64,000 nucleotides of DNA from Adineta steineri (GCA_905250115.1 CAJNOI010000105.1:150243-214242), one strand, 5' to 3'; counted from the stretch's first letter, positions 39,786 to 50,613 are shown. Numbers and translations: made by a program. The notes: generated by a model from the sequence alone, not told the origin.

Positions 39786-41963
39786 AATTGTATGAATTTA
39801 AATGTTTGCTTGTAAAAACAGATAAGAAATAAGAAATATTTCTGAATGAATGAATAAATGCTTATTACTTCGTATTTTTATATCCTTCGAGATACGCTGA
39901 ATAGAAAATATTACAAAACCATTCAGGTATAACCGTAAGCAGAGATACCCCCTGATTAGTTCGACCGAACGCGAAGTGCGATGATCAGTTTGGGTCATGG
40001 TAGCAATAATAATCGTTTTTTTATCTTGTTTTTAACATATTTCGAGGAAAGATATGCATTAATAACTTTCAAAATAATACAAAATGCGCACATAGACACG
40101 TGAAGAATATAATAATTATTAATTATAGGTACTTACATGAAGAAATTTCGATTTTATGAAAAGATGTAAAATTTTTGAATCATTTTTAACATCTGAAAAT
40201 CTCTTTTTGTTATTTAATTGTATTGAAACATTTGTATTATTTGCATGTTAATATATCACTATGTTGAATAGTAAACATCAATATAAAGATATAAATAATC
40301 TTTTTTCACTTCATAATTAAAAACGATTGATTTAAAGCGTAATATCATTAAAAATATCTCGATTTTAATGAAATTTAAAAGAAACATACAACTTTATTTT
40401 TCACCCTTAATAAGTTTTATATAGTTGATTCCACTTAAGTAATACAAAAATGAAATAAATACAGGTACATTTTATTTTTATTCATGAGTGACTCATTGTT
40501 TTTCTTCGTTAGTATTTCTTAATCTATTTTCTACATCAATATTATAAAAAGTATTTTATGATTGGTTTGTTTTTTGTCAAAATAGTATAATTTCATTCTT
40601 ATTCATAATTTAATATGGTCGATCTACTTTTTACACAATAAAATATTAATATGCATTTACTAAATACATAAATATTTGTTTTATGTTATCAAATAGTTTA
40701 CTTTGTTTTTTAAAACAATCGGTAATCATTTCAATGATCTCATTCATCCGACAGAGAAACTCAACAAGAAAATATCTAAATAATATAAAACTATAAATTG
40801 AAAATACTAATATTCATTAATAAATAATAATAGATAATTAAAGTTAGTTAACATATAATATTTCAACAAAATTCAGTTATGTTTATGATAAATTTAATAT
40901 TTACTAATTTTAATTTAATTCGAACCAGTTGAATATATTATCCATATTTTGACATAATCTGTATAGATGTAGAATTTTTGTTTGTTTCTATTTATCTTCT
41001 TCAAATAATGTAAACTAGTAATGTGAGTATATGATCTAAGAAGAATTTATATCTTACGAGGAACACTAGTAATATATCTCACTCCGATTCAGTTCATTCA
41101 TGCCTCATTTGATGGAGTATAGTGAGGTAATCAAAAGCTAAAAATATTATCGGCCAACAACTCTTTCTCGAGACGGTATATTAATTTTAGTGAAATTTTA
41201 GTCTATGACATGGTAGCTCGCAAAAAATGGAATGTCACTCATTCGATCTGAAATCTTGTCGATTAGTAGGCCCTACCTGTAACTAGAATATCCTAAAACT
41301 ATTCAACTCAAAAGAACAGTTCCTTCATGAGATATTATATTCGCAAAATCACTCGTATGTTACAAAAAGATTGGACGATGTTATGCTTCTTTTAGGAATA
41401 TAATATCTCATGAAGGGACTGTTCTTCTGAGTTGAATTTTTTAAGACATTCTAGTCACAGATTGGCTTATCAGTCGACAAGATTTCAGATCGAAATATTC
41501 ACATTCGATTTTTTGTGATCTACCATGTCATAGGCTAAAATTTCACTAAAATTAATATACCGTCTCGAGAAAGAGTTGTTGGCCGATAATATTTTTAGCT
41601 TTTGACTACCTCACTATACTTCTATGAAATGAGCCATGAATGGACTGAATTGGAGTGAGACACCCAAATAATATTCCTTGTGAGTTGTTTGTTAGAATAA
41701 GTGATACCAGACATTATCATCTGGTATGATGTTTTCGAATTAACTCTTGATACATGGAAGATCGAGAATAGCAATATATATCGTTATAAAGGAAAAATAA
41801 AGATGTATTACGTTATGAAAAGTAAGTTATTTTTATTTTATTTTGTACTAGAAAAAAGCTAAAAAGTAATCATTTGTTACAGTAGTTGTTAGAAAACTAT
41901 CTATAAGGAAGAAAACTCGTGCAGGATTACATAAATACTTTGCGTGATAACGCATTAAAAAAA
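39786..41963. other. Non-coding interval holding a second foldback element
   Basis: Very AT-rich (39.8-41.0 kb) with no supported exon, then the inverted repeat at about 41051-41686, which is annotated separately. Confidence 0.4.
41051..41686. repeat. Foldback (long inverted-repeat) element 2
   Basis: The two arms of about 290 bp are near-perfect inverted copies. In the left arm, CTCACTCCGATTCAGTTCAT, GGCCAACAACTCTTTCTCGA, GACGGTATATTAATTTTAGT and CATGGTAG appear in order. In the right arm each appears as its reverse complement in mirrored order, ending GGAGTGAGA and a weaker outer stretch to 41686. The centre (about 41345-41400) is a short loop flanked by GAGATATTATATTC and GAATATAATATCTC. 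No coding capacity. It would form a long hairpin as RNA or cruciform DNA. It shares no obvious sequence with foldback element 1, so at least two families exist. Confidence 0.85.
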
Positions 41964-42248
41964 TTACCAACGTCGACTATAGCCTCCACCATATGAAAAG
42001 CCATATTCACCACTTATTGGATATCCTGGTCCATAGCCACCAAAACCACCTGGTCGAAGTCCTCCATTATATCCAAATTGACCACCAAAACCGTCACCCG
42101 ATCCAAATCCTGGTCTGCCATATCCACCAAATCCTGATCCACCATATGCGCCAAACCCTTGTCCACCATATGCACCAAATGCTGGTCCACCATATCCACC
42201 AACACTACCACGTCGGCCACGAAAAAGATTACCACTACTTCGACACAT
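41964..42248 (-). CDS. Gly/Tyr-rich low-complexity protein
   Basis: One exon, 94 residues, starting MCRSSGNLFRGRRGSVGG. The body is made of degenerate repeats of about 8-10 residues around GFGAYGG and GFGGYGRP, ending SYGGGYSRRW. Opposite-strand open frames here are shadows of the repeat. Such Gly/Tyr-rich chains occur in secreted structural or antimicrobial proteins and in phase-separating RNA-binding tails. The RGRRG start and absence of a signal peptide argue against simple secretion. The role is unknown. Confidence 0.6.
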   Translation of the reverse strand: MCRSSGNLFRGRRGSVGGYGGPAFGAYGGQGFGAYGGSGFGGYGRPGFGSGDGFGGQFGYNGGLRPGGFGGYGPGYPISGEYGFSYGGGYSRRW

Positions 42249-42748
42249 TATTTATATTTAAACTAAATAGAACAATGAAATACAAACAAACTATTCATTT
42301 ATACCATATATAATATTATCATACCCTTCGTTGAATAGAAATATATAGACAACAATTGGATTTATGTATGAAAATATACATGATCAAAACTGTCTTATAT
42401 AGTGTAAGTTGGTGTCTAGATCCCTTGTGAGTAATAACTAAATGAGTAATAGAAACAATTGAGGCGTAACTAACAATGATATTAGTAATCATATCTCGAT
42501 TAAATATTATAATATGATTGTTGTTATGGTAAATACATGTAAGGCTTTCTAAGATTTCTCTCTGATTACTCATTTTGAGCAGTATAGACATAAATATATG
42601 TTAATAAACAATTTTGATTCATTTATTAATATAAAATACGAGGAGTATTAAAGAACACAAAATTTACTATCACAATAATATCAGTTCATTTTTTGATAGA
42701 TTCTACTTACTAACAATAAATATTATTATTCATTAATGAAATTTATAT
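42249..42748. other. Spacer
   Basis: 500 bp of AT-rich DNA between two minus-strand genes. It includes a 90-codon frame (42319-42591) of Ile/His/Asn-rich composition that I do not accept as coding. Confidence 0.35.
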
Positions 42749-43639
42749 TCATAGTTCACTTTTAGATGTCTTGAATATTCGTTTAATATGAGCAACTCCT
42801 GCATCAGCTAATACATCTCGATGTAATCGTTCACTATCACCACTAAAAAAACTTGCACTAGCTTTTGCATCTAGAAGCCACACTCCTAAGATCTCTAAGG
42901 CTCTTTGTTCATTGTCAATATTTTCTGCATAGATAATATGGTTTCCTTCTTGTCGTTCTCCAAGTAATGCATAAAAATAAGTTTTTTCAATATAGCCATA
43001 TCGAGCTGTTTTAGGACCCATAATTAATATTTTCAATGTATTTCGTTCTGTATCATTAAAACGTTCTTCATACCATGGTCTGATTTTTGTATCAAGCATA
43101 TCAAGTTGTGCACGTGCTGCTAAATCAATATTAACTGAAAATAAATGTCGTGCTTGTTGACAAAATTCATTCAGCTGAGTTTGATCAATAAATTTTGTTT
43201 TTAAAATTGTTTCTAAATATTCTATTGAGAGATCAATGATATCATATTGAGTCTGTTGAATATCTGTTGGAAATTGAATAGAATTTCGAATAGAACGAAT
43301 ATCCTGTAGATATTGTTTTAGCTCAGTATAGTTATCATCAGATAATATTCCTAAATTAAACATAACTGTTAGATAGATTTTGAATGGCATATGTGATATT
43401 GATTTTAAATCATGATATAATTTAGGTATGACTTGTTCTTGATAACGTTTGCCACGATGAATAATTACAACATTATCTCCATTACATATGATTAATGGAT
43501 TAGTTATTGAAATTAAATAATCACGAGCATGATCGTATGTTGAAATAAACTTTTTGTTTAGATCGAATAATTCATCAGAATAAATACTTATTATGAATGT
43601 AAAAATAAATATTAGTAATAAGTGATTGTTCGATATCAT
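42749..43639 (-). CDS. Secreted orphan protein, intronless, about 296 residues
   Basis: The first ATG in frame is at 43639 (MISNNHLLLIFIFTFIISIYS), a good signal peptide. The codon further upstream is TTG. The mature protein is mostly helical with few cysteines. Recognisable stretches are LIICNGDNVVIIHRGKRYQ, HMPFKIYLTVMFNLG, KILIMGPKTARYGYIEKTYF and LGERQEGNHIIYAENID. The last reads like a conserved core ending with a basic tail (IKRIFKTSKSEL). I do not recognise the family. Its single-exon structure in an intron-rich genome, and a bacterial-looking core, make horizontal origin a possibility to test. Confidence 0.7.
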   Translation of the reverse strand: MISNNHLLLIFIFTFIISIYSDELFDLNKKFISTYDHARDYLISITNPLIICNGDNVVIIHRGKRYQEQVIPKLYHDLKSISHMPFKIYLTVMFNLGILSDDNYTELKQYLQDIRSIRNSIQFPTDIQQTQYDIIDLSIEYLETILKTKFIDQTQLNEFCQQARHLFSVNIDLAARAQLDMLDTKIRPWYEERFNDTERNTLKILIMGPKTARYGYIEKTYFYALLGERQEGNHIIYAENIDNEQRALEILGVWLLDAKASASFFSGDSERLHRDVLADAGVAHIKRIFKTSKSEL

Positions 43640-44619
43640 ATTTTGATTCAAATGTTCTGATATCTAAAAATCTAATAATTGATAACAATCTATGAGAAAA
43701 CGTCTTTTTTTCTATTGATTGAAGAGGCAACAAATAGTGAGTAGACATTCATAGATGGCCTAGAACACAAAGATCCTCATGAAAACTAATACTGATCAAT
43801 ATAGTTTAAAATCGTTATTGTAGATGTTTTTCACATTGCATATCACAAAAATCATTATAAGTAAACAGCTAGTTAATATCTTATAACACAGTATGAAAGT
43901 AATGCCAACAACTCTGTCGGCATCAATATTAAAACTAACAGGATTTTCATTGTTGAAAGTTATTTTCAGAAGCAATTTCATATAATCCTGAGTAGATTTG
44001 AAGGGATTGTATACTTACGAGTTTAAATTAGGATGAAGGAATCTGTCAATACAATGGTTTAGGATATGAAGTAAAGAGACCTAAATTACAGCGTGATCTA
44101 GATGGGTTTTTAAATTATTTAATTTTATTAGTGATCTTCTTGAAAGCTCTTGCTACTAATGGTGTTGATATATTACATAGTACAGAGAATTCTTTGATAC
44201 TTCACAACATTAAATAATGCATCATTTATTCATGGAATATTGACTTTTCATCTGATTATAGGGTAAATTTGAATTCAATTTAAAATCATATGATTGCAAT
44301 GTTTCACCGAAGTCAATTTATTCTATCATCATTAGTAGGATATCTTGTTTACAAATGAGATTATGAAATTTTATTTTAATTTTAATTTTGTGAATCCTTA
44401 TCAAAATAATTGAATTTTGTCAATCAATAAAGGTAATATATTTCATCGTTTATTTATTAAATAAGTGATTAGTAATCCTTTATAGTCGCCTGACTTATCA
44501 TTAACATAAAATGTAACATTATTTTCTTTTGAATTATCAGTAGAATATTATCATCATAGAGAATAAAATAATAAATATTAGCTTTCTTTTATCTCAATTT
44601 CCAACATGAGGGACATACA
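43640..44619. other. Non-coding interval
   Basis: AT-rich. An open plus-strand stretch at about 44034-44218 lacks a start and partner exons, so it is not called. Confidence 0.35.
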
Positions 44620-44778
44620 ATGAATAAAACACCTGACTGCGAAGTGGTACTTGAAACTCTTATCAAAATAAGAGCTATACAACATATATTATCTAGCAGA
44701 TTACGCTTGTTTTTTATGGTTCTTGGAAGAAACCAACATATACGTAAAGATTTTAATTATTGGAAAAAATACCAGTAA
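44620..44778 (+). CDS. Small ORF of 52 codons (weak)
   Basis: It starts MNKTPDCEVVLETLIKIR and ends RKDFNYWKKYQ. Composition is less AT-biased than random frames here. A GT donor (GTAAAT) overlaps its stop. Splicing to an acceptor at 44818 would extend it by about 22 residues, ending ...QELL. It lies 155 bp upstream of the next gene. It may be a real micro-protein or a gene remnant, and no family is recognised. Confidence 0.25.
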   Translation: MNKTPDCEVVLETLIKIRAIQHILSSRLRLFFMVLGRNQHIRKDFNYWKKYQ

Positions 44779-44932
44779 ATATCACATTATATTTTTACTC
44801 ATAATTTGTTGATATCAGCTTCTTCCTAATCACGAGTTATAATACTATGTTAGCCTATATAATTGAATACATCTTTCAAGAATTACTCTAATATTTATAT
44901 TTTGCTTGAAAAATATATTATAATTGAAAAAA

Positions 44933-45433
44933 ATGGCAGTATATCAACAAAGTAACTATGGTATTCGCGAAACAGGCACAACAACTAGTGTTCCAAACAA
45001 TGATATAGCAAGATGTATGTATTATTTAAAATGTGTTTGTTCGGTTATTGACTGTAATGATGCAAATATTCTTCGTTATACAAATTATAATAATTATTGG
45101 ATACTATCAGATAGTGAAGATGAAATTGTTTATAAACTTTGTTTAACATTAAGTCCAGATGAATTTGAAGATAAAGTCTTTTTTGAAAGTGACGCTATGT
45201 GTGGTTCATCAGGAAATAACTTTTTTGAGATTAGTCAAGTACAAAATCGTCTTGGTGTTGTTGGATCAATTCTTATTGCTGGTCGAACCCGTCGAGTTAC
45301 AAGTATAATGACATACAAAATGTCATGGATGCGAACAAACTATTTCGGTCCAATGAGTCGTTTGGCTGATCGATTCAATCCAGAACGACGATTAATACGT
45401 GCTTTACAAGAAACTGATTGTACAATTTCATAA
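44933..45433 (+). CDS. Orphan protein, intronless, 166 residues
   Basis: The ATG at 44933 (MAVYQQSNYGIRETG) is the first real start. The in-frame triplet at 44924 is TTG. There is no signal peptide or membrane segment. Cysteines cluster early (MYYLKCVCSVIDC), a mixed alpha/beta middle follows (EIVYKLCLTLSPDEFED), and the C-terminal third is basic (GRTRRVTSIMTYKMSWMR ... RFNPERRLIRAL). Codon use looks coding throughout. No family recognised. A TGTGGG-type hairpin lies about 165 bp beyond the stop. Confidence 0.55.
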   Translation: MAVYQQSNYGIRETGTTTSVPNNDIARCMYYLKCVCSVIDCNDANILRYTNYNNYWILSDSEDEIVYKLCLTLSPDEFEDKVFFESDAMCGSSGNNFFEISQVQNRLGVVGSILIAGRTRRVTSIMTYKMSWMRTNYFGPMSRLADRFNPERRLIRALQETDCTIS

Positions 45434-46119
45434 ATATACAAAACTATATGTTCCGAGTTTTTTTATTACTCCTCTCAATAAAATAAATCTACTCTTGATA
45501 TCATACATGATTTTAATTATTAATTTTTATCTCTTTCAACGTTCTTAAGCAAAATGTCACATATATCTTATCAAATTATTGATACTTTCAATAACCGAGG
45601 GTGTGGGTGTTGCCGTCTGTATCTATTAAAAGAACCTTTACCAATACTCACACCCACACTCTACATAATATAAAGCATATTTCTTAAAAAATCAAATTTA
45701 AAGATTGTATATAAACTATCATTCGTTAGTAGATTATTTCATCCAACGAATTCAAAAATATGACTTTTCGTACTATAAGGACATCTATGATGCCAAATAA
45801 CAAAGAAATTCAAAATTCTATTATTCGTTATGATCCATTCTATAAATCTTCTCTAATATTCAAGTTTAATCTGACTGAAATTTCTTCAGATTGTAATGTT
45901 ATTTTTTAAAATATTCAACTGATTCATCCTTTCGTCATAAACAAACGAAAGGAGGAAGCGATAGATATTTCATAAAATATGATGATATTATTCGTTAGTT
46001 TATGTAAATAATAATATCCTTTTTTTGAATCATTCGTTTACCAGTCGATATGAATTATAAACTTATTTTCGAAAAAAAATTTTTGTTTTATATTTCAGAT
46101 CTTTTATTAAATAACGAGA
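45434..46119. other. Non-coding interval with TGTGGG-type hairpin
   Basis: Contains GAGGGTGTGGGTGTTG at 45597-45612 and its near reverse complement ACTCACACCCACACTC at 45646-45661. These would form a hairpin with a loop of about 33 nt. The rest is AT-rich up to the next gene. Confidence 0.5.
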
Positions 46120-46813
46120 ATGACAACAACAACAACAACAACAACGCAAAGCAAAGAAAATGATTGTAATTTTCCTTTATTTAAAACACCAAGTAAAAAG
46201 AAAACTTAATAATATTATTTAATATACTTAAATCTATTCTATAGTACGTGATAATATATTATCGTCAGCAACTAAAAATGATTTAACATTCTATTCAAAT
46301 AATCTTAAACATTTAAAATTTACTAAAAGAACAAGTATGAATGATTTAGAAATGTATCATAATACAATAGTAACACCAATACGTTCAAATAAAACTAAAT
46401 TTTCTACACCTGGATCTATTCAACGTCGCCGTGCTTTAGGTCTTGTTAATTCTAATAGTAAAAAAATAAGTCATATATCATCAAATGATGATCTCTCATC
46501 ATTAACTACTTTTCAACAAATAAATAATAAATATGAAGAACCTGTTATTCTTCAAGCACCATCTTCTGAAATGACATGTTCTCATCATCCAGATGATGAT
46601 GATCTTCCATATCAACCAAATTCTATTCATCGTTATGAAGATACATTTGATGATCTTATACCAACTAATGAACGTATTGAACATATGATTACAAATCAAA
46701 CAAATGGTCTTAATATATTTACGTTTTCTGGTGGAATTGAAAATACAATACGATATCAATCACCTCAATGTTCACGTGTTGATATATCAACTTTACTTGA
46801 TATTCTTAATTAA
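46120..46813 (+). CDS. Securin-like protein (candidate PTTG1 counterpart)
   Basis: Exons 46120-46192 and 46245-46813 give about 213 residues (human securin 202). After a Thr run comes SKENDCNFPLF, a KEN box. Around residue 105 a destruction-box-like element reads RRRALGLVNSN, close to the RKALGTVN of vertebrate securin. An acidic Pro/Asp-rich middle follows (HHPDDDDLPYQP), then YEDTFDDLIP, where securins carry the separase-contact segment, and the protein ends STLLDILN. The rest is disordered, as expected. Securin inhibits separase until APC/C marks it for destruction. Securins are nearly unconserved between phyla, so I rely on the KEN box, D-box context, size and disorder. Other APC/C substrates are possible. 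RABIF follows 238 bp downstream. Confidence 0.5.
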
Positions 46814-47051
46814 ATATTTCCATCAATTTTTTTCTTGTTCAATATTAGTCAGATTTTTTTCTTTATTTTTGCATAGTTTCGAATTTCAAAAAATATGTTT
46901 TATATGTCTTCTGATATCTATCTGTTCCAATATATGTGTGTATGTCTGTTTCTGCTTCGTAACTTGTAGAAAATTACTTCATATAATAAATTCTTCTTTT
47001 TGTAGATTATAGAACAAAAAGGAAAAAGAAAAATTTTCTTCATTTCTTTTA

Positions 47052-47453
47052 ATGGATAATTTACCATCGATTGGTGATCGTAATACACAAACCATTGTGT
47101 GTTCATTTTGTGATGATATTATACTTCGTCCACAAACAGCTATTCTAACAAATAAACCAACATTATTACCACAAATGAATGTAGAAAAAAATTCATCAAC
47201 TGATACAGAAACAAATCGTTTATCAATTAATGGTAGTGATCATGTATGTGATTCAATAGAAACATTTTGGCTTGTATCAGATATGTTTACATTTGAAAAT
47301 GTTGGATTTTCAAATACAGTCAATAATCAAACAAAATATCTTGTTTGTGCAAATTGTGAACGTGGTCCAATAGGTTTTTCTCCAATAAATCCATTAACTA
47401 GACAATTAGAAAAAGAATTTTATGTTGCTTCTGATAGAATTAAATATAAATAA
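47052..47453 (+). CDS. RABIF: RABIF/MSS4, Rab guanine-nucleotide-free chaperone
   Basis: One exon, 133 residues (human 123). Two zinc-binding CxxC pairs, CSFC near residue 17 and CANC near 103, bracket the fold. The conserved Rab-contact stretch is FWLVSDMFTFENVGFSN, where human has HWLVEDMFIFENVGFTK. GPIGFSPINP then FYVASDRI match the C-terminal strand. MSS4 binds nucleotide-free exocytic Rabs and stabilises them. The central insert (NVEKNSSTDTETNRLS) is longer than in human. It is sandwiched between the securin-like gene and BRD8 (next ATG only 87 bp away), so it is probably cotranscribed. A TTTTTGTAG acceptor-like site lies upstream at about 46996-47004. Confidence 0.92.
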   Translation: MDNLPSIGDRNTQTIVCSFCDDIILRPQTAILTNKPTLLPQMNVEKNSSTDTETNRLSINGSDHVCDSIETFWLVSDMFTFENVGFSNTVNNQTKYLVCANCERGPIGFSPINPLTRQLEKEFYVASDRIKYK

Positions 47454-47539
47454 TTATTTATAAGATTTATTCTATTGTGCATGCAAAACTTTTTTTTTTT
47501 AAAACAAAACGAAAGAAAAAAAAAAGAAAATCTTTTCAG

Positions 47540-50500
47540 ATGGCTGATCATAAATGGGATTTTAAATCCAATTATATGCTTGCTTTTACTGTATGTAAAT
47601 ATGGTTTAGATCCAGAACGATGGGATTTAATAGCTAATGATTTAGCTAATTATATTAATACAACACCACAAGTAAACAATAAGATTATATCGAATTGATT
47701 TACTAGATTTGTTTCTTTATGTTTAACAGAATTGTCAAACACAATTTGGTCATTTATGTCAACAATATGGGCAGGATTGGTAAATAATGGAGGAAATAAG
47801 CATTGCAATAAAATGTTATAGAGAAGTTATTGCTAGAAAAAGCAAAATAATCTAGTGTGAAATAAGAATATTTTTTAAAGGCAACAAAAAATCTAACGCT
47901 AAAAATATCGAAAAACTCTTTCTCAATTTTGCTCATATATTAGAGCTTTTCTATTGTTTATCTTGAATATTTCATATACAATTACTTCTAAAATAATTCG
48001 CTTGAATCATAAGCTACTTTGTATAAATGAAATAAAATTCTTCTTTCTTGAAATACAATTTATTTTACTATTTGCTATTAACACCGATTACAAAAATGAT
48101 GCTCTAATCTTGAATTAGATAAATAAAAAATTCTATGAAATTTTTTTATTAAGGCAAAAACAATCGGTTGAACCTTTACATAATTATATTTTTACTACAA
48201 TTAAACGTCTGTATTATGGTAATTTATGTGAACAAATGAATGAATCACGAAGTTTACTTAACGTTACGTATGATTTTATACGTTTATTTAAAATTGGTCG
48301 AATTACATCAAAAGAGATTGAGGAACTCTTACAAGATATTAAAAATACGTATGAAATAATTTCGATATTCTTTTCTATAATATAAATTCTAATGGTTCTT
48401 TTTGAAATAGTCCTTCAACTACAAATAATACACATGATAATGAACGACAACTTAAAATCGAAATGCTTGATCGTCTTAAAGGATATATGACACAACAAAA
48501 TTGTCAAACATTGAATACACAAGTAATAATAACGAACTACTTAGAGTTTGCTAACGATCCGAGTTGACACATAGCGATATATCTAATGGGGAACTTAATG
48601 AACTTCTCGATCGAACTGTAAATTTAGAATATAAAAAATTCCTTTTTCTTCTTCTTCTAGTTTTCTTCATTTCCAGTTCCATTATTACCTCCACCACCGC
48701 CACCACCACCATTCTTTCATCATCATCATCATCATCATCAACAACAACCAACAATTCCAAATTATAATCCACAAGATCAAGTCATTTCAAATACAAATGA
48801 AAATGATCGACAAGTACCTTCACTCGATAAAAGTCATATAATAAATAATACTGATATATCATCATTTCCAATAATTATACAATCAAATAATTTACTTATT
48901 GAAAATGAAACACAATATATAAATAATCATTCATCAAATGATGTTGATATTGATGAAATTGAACTCAGCTCAGATGATGATGATGATGATGATGCTAATG
49001 AACGAACAACAACAACAGTACAAATGTCGAATTATGAGGAACCAACAGCTTCGTCAAATCTAATGAATGATCAAGATGAATCTACATTTGTATCTGATGA
49101 ACAGATGGACACAAATCAATCATCCAATATGCAACCAATGACTACAGAAATATCGGATTCAAATGACAGAGATTTATATGAAAATGCGAATACTGGAAGT
49201 ATTAATAATCAATCAACATCCAATACTCGATTATCAGGTGAAGAACAAGCAAGATCAAGGTATATTTATCTTTTCCTATTCCGTGTTTTTCATGAAGAAA
49301 AAAATACCAAATCTTATATTTAGTAATAGTGATCAGCCAATGTCATCAAGTTTTCAAGTTAATAGAAGTATAAATGGTTCAAATGATTATATTATATCAG
49401 ATAATGATCAAATACAATCGATACAAAATAATTATCATCATATGCCTAATGAAATTGATTTCATTACAACAACACCAACTCGTATTGCTGTTGACGATGA
49501 TGAAGTAGCTCGAATGGATGCAGAACAGATTCCTGAACCAGTTCCAGCTGATATTACTGATGTAACAGTACCAAATGATAATGCTATGTTTATTGTTGAT
49601 GAATCAATTTCGAATACTAATACTCCTGAAATTCCTACACATAATATTGATCAGCAAAGTATTGCATCGAATATAGCTTCATGTTCAGAAACATATGAAA
49701 ATGATGATTCCATAGCTTGGAAAAATATACGTAGACAATCACGGTATTAAACATAAAATTTGTTTTCTGAAAAGTAAATAAAACTATCTATTTTTAGCTT
49801 GACAACAAGTTCTTCATCAAATAATTCTCGTAAATCAATGAATATTATTCTGAACAATTTGAAAACTGCTAAGTAATAAAATTTTTAATTACTATTCATT
49901 TCAAAATATAATATCTTCTTTAAAACTATTATACTTATCAAATTGTCAGACATGTAGATTGATAGAAAGTACTCCAGCGCATTGAAGTATCATCATACTT
50001 GAGAGATTTCGAGAATCTATCAACTTAAAAATAAGATCTTTCTATATTAATCAATGATATGCATAGTTATATTTTATTATTTAGATATGGTTATGATTTT
50101 GCTAAATCACTTAAATCATTTAAACTATCAGATGACTATTATGATCGTATTAAAAAACCATTAGATATACCTGAAATACGTGAACGTATGAATAATGGAG
50201 ATTATGATGACAGTTTTCTTTTATTTGAACGTGATGTGTTATTAATGTTTACTAATGCATTATCTATGTATCATCGAGATGTTGAAATTCATAAACATAC
50301 TCAATATATGATAAATTATGCTATGGAATTATTTACAGTAAGAAAATCTAATGAATAGATTTAATTTCTTTTTTTCAAATTTTAGTCTATGAACGATGCA
50401 TTTATTCCATGGAAAACTAAAGAATTTGATAATTTATCGAATTTATATTGTCATAATAATGATACTAATACAATAAATTCTTCTTCTTCCATCACTCGAA

Positions 50501-50613
50501 CATCTTCAGTATCATCATCTGTTCGTACTGATTCATCATCAACAAAAAATCTTCGACGTCAAGGCCTATCAAAATCTCTAACACCTAAGCGTCAACGTAA
50601 AATACCTCAATAA
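47540..50613 (+). CDS. BRD8-like bromodomain subunit of the NuA4/TIP60 complex
   Basis: Exons 47540-47671, 47730-47779, 48154-48348, 48411-48522, 48661-49259, 49324-49743, 49798-49872, 50085-50337 and 50386-50613, about 687 residues. The N-terminal SANT-like segment (KYGLDPERWDLIANDL ... NCQTQFGHLCQQYG) matches BRD8's start. A helical region, a Pro run and His run, and a long acidic disordered middle follow. The bromodomain near the C-terminus contains KKPLDIPEIRERMNNGDYD and FERDVLLMFTNALSMY, very like the BRD8 form RPMDLSTIKKNIENG / FQRDIMLMFQNAVMY. Where acetyl-lysine readers have Asn after Tyr, this protein has MYHRD, so binding may be altered. The tail is basic (TPKRQRKIPQ). The ATG sits directly behind TTTTCAG, a splice acceptor context. 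Confidence 0.8.

Noticed and set aside
41993-42313. Opposite-strand and shifted frames over the Gly/Tyr-rich gene (His/Gln-rich and Val/Asp-rich translations)
   Set aside because: Repetitive coding DNA keeps other frames open by chance. The Gly/Tyr frame has the sensible start and stop.
44034-44218. Open plus-strand frame (GLGYEVKRPKLQRDLDGFL...)
   Set aside because: No start codon, no clear partner exon, and an intron-like T-rich AG stretch lies in its middle. It could be a remnant, but the support is too weak.
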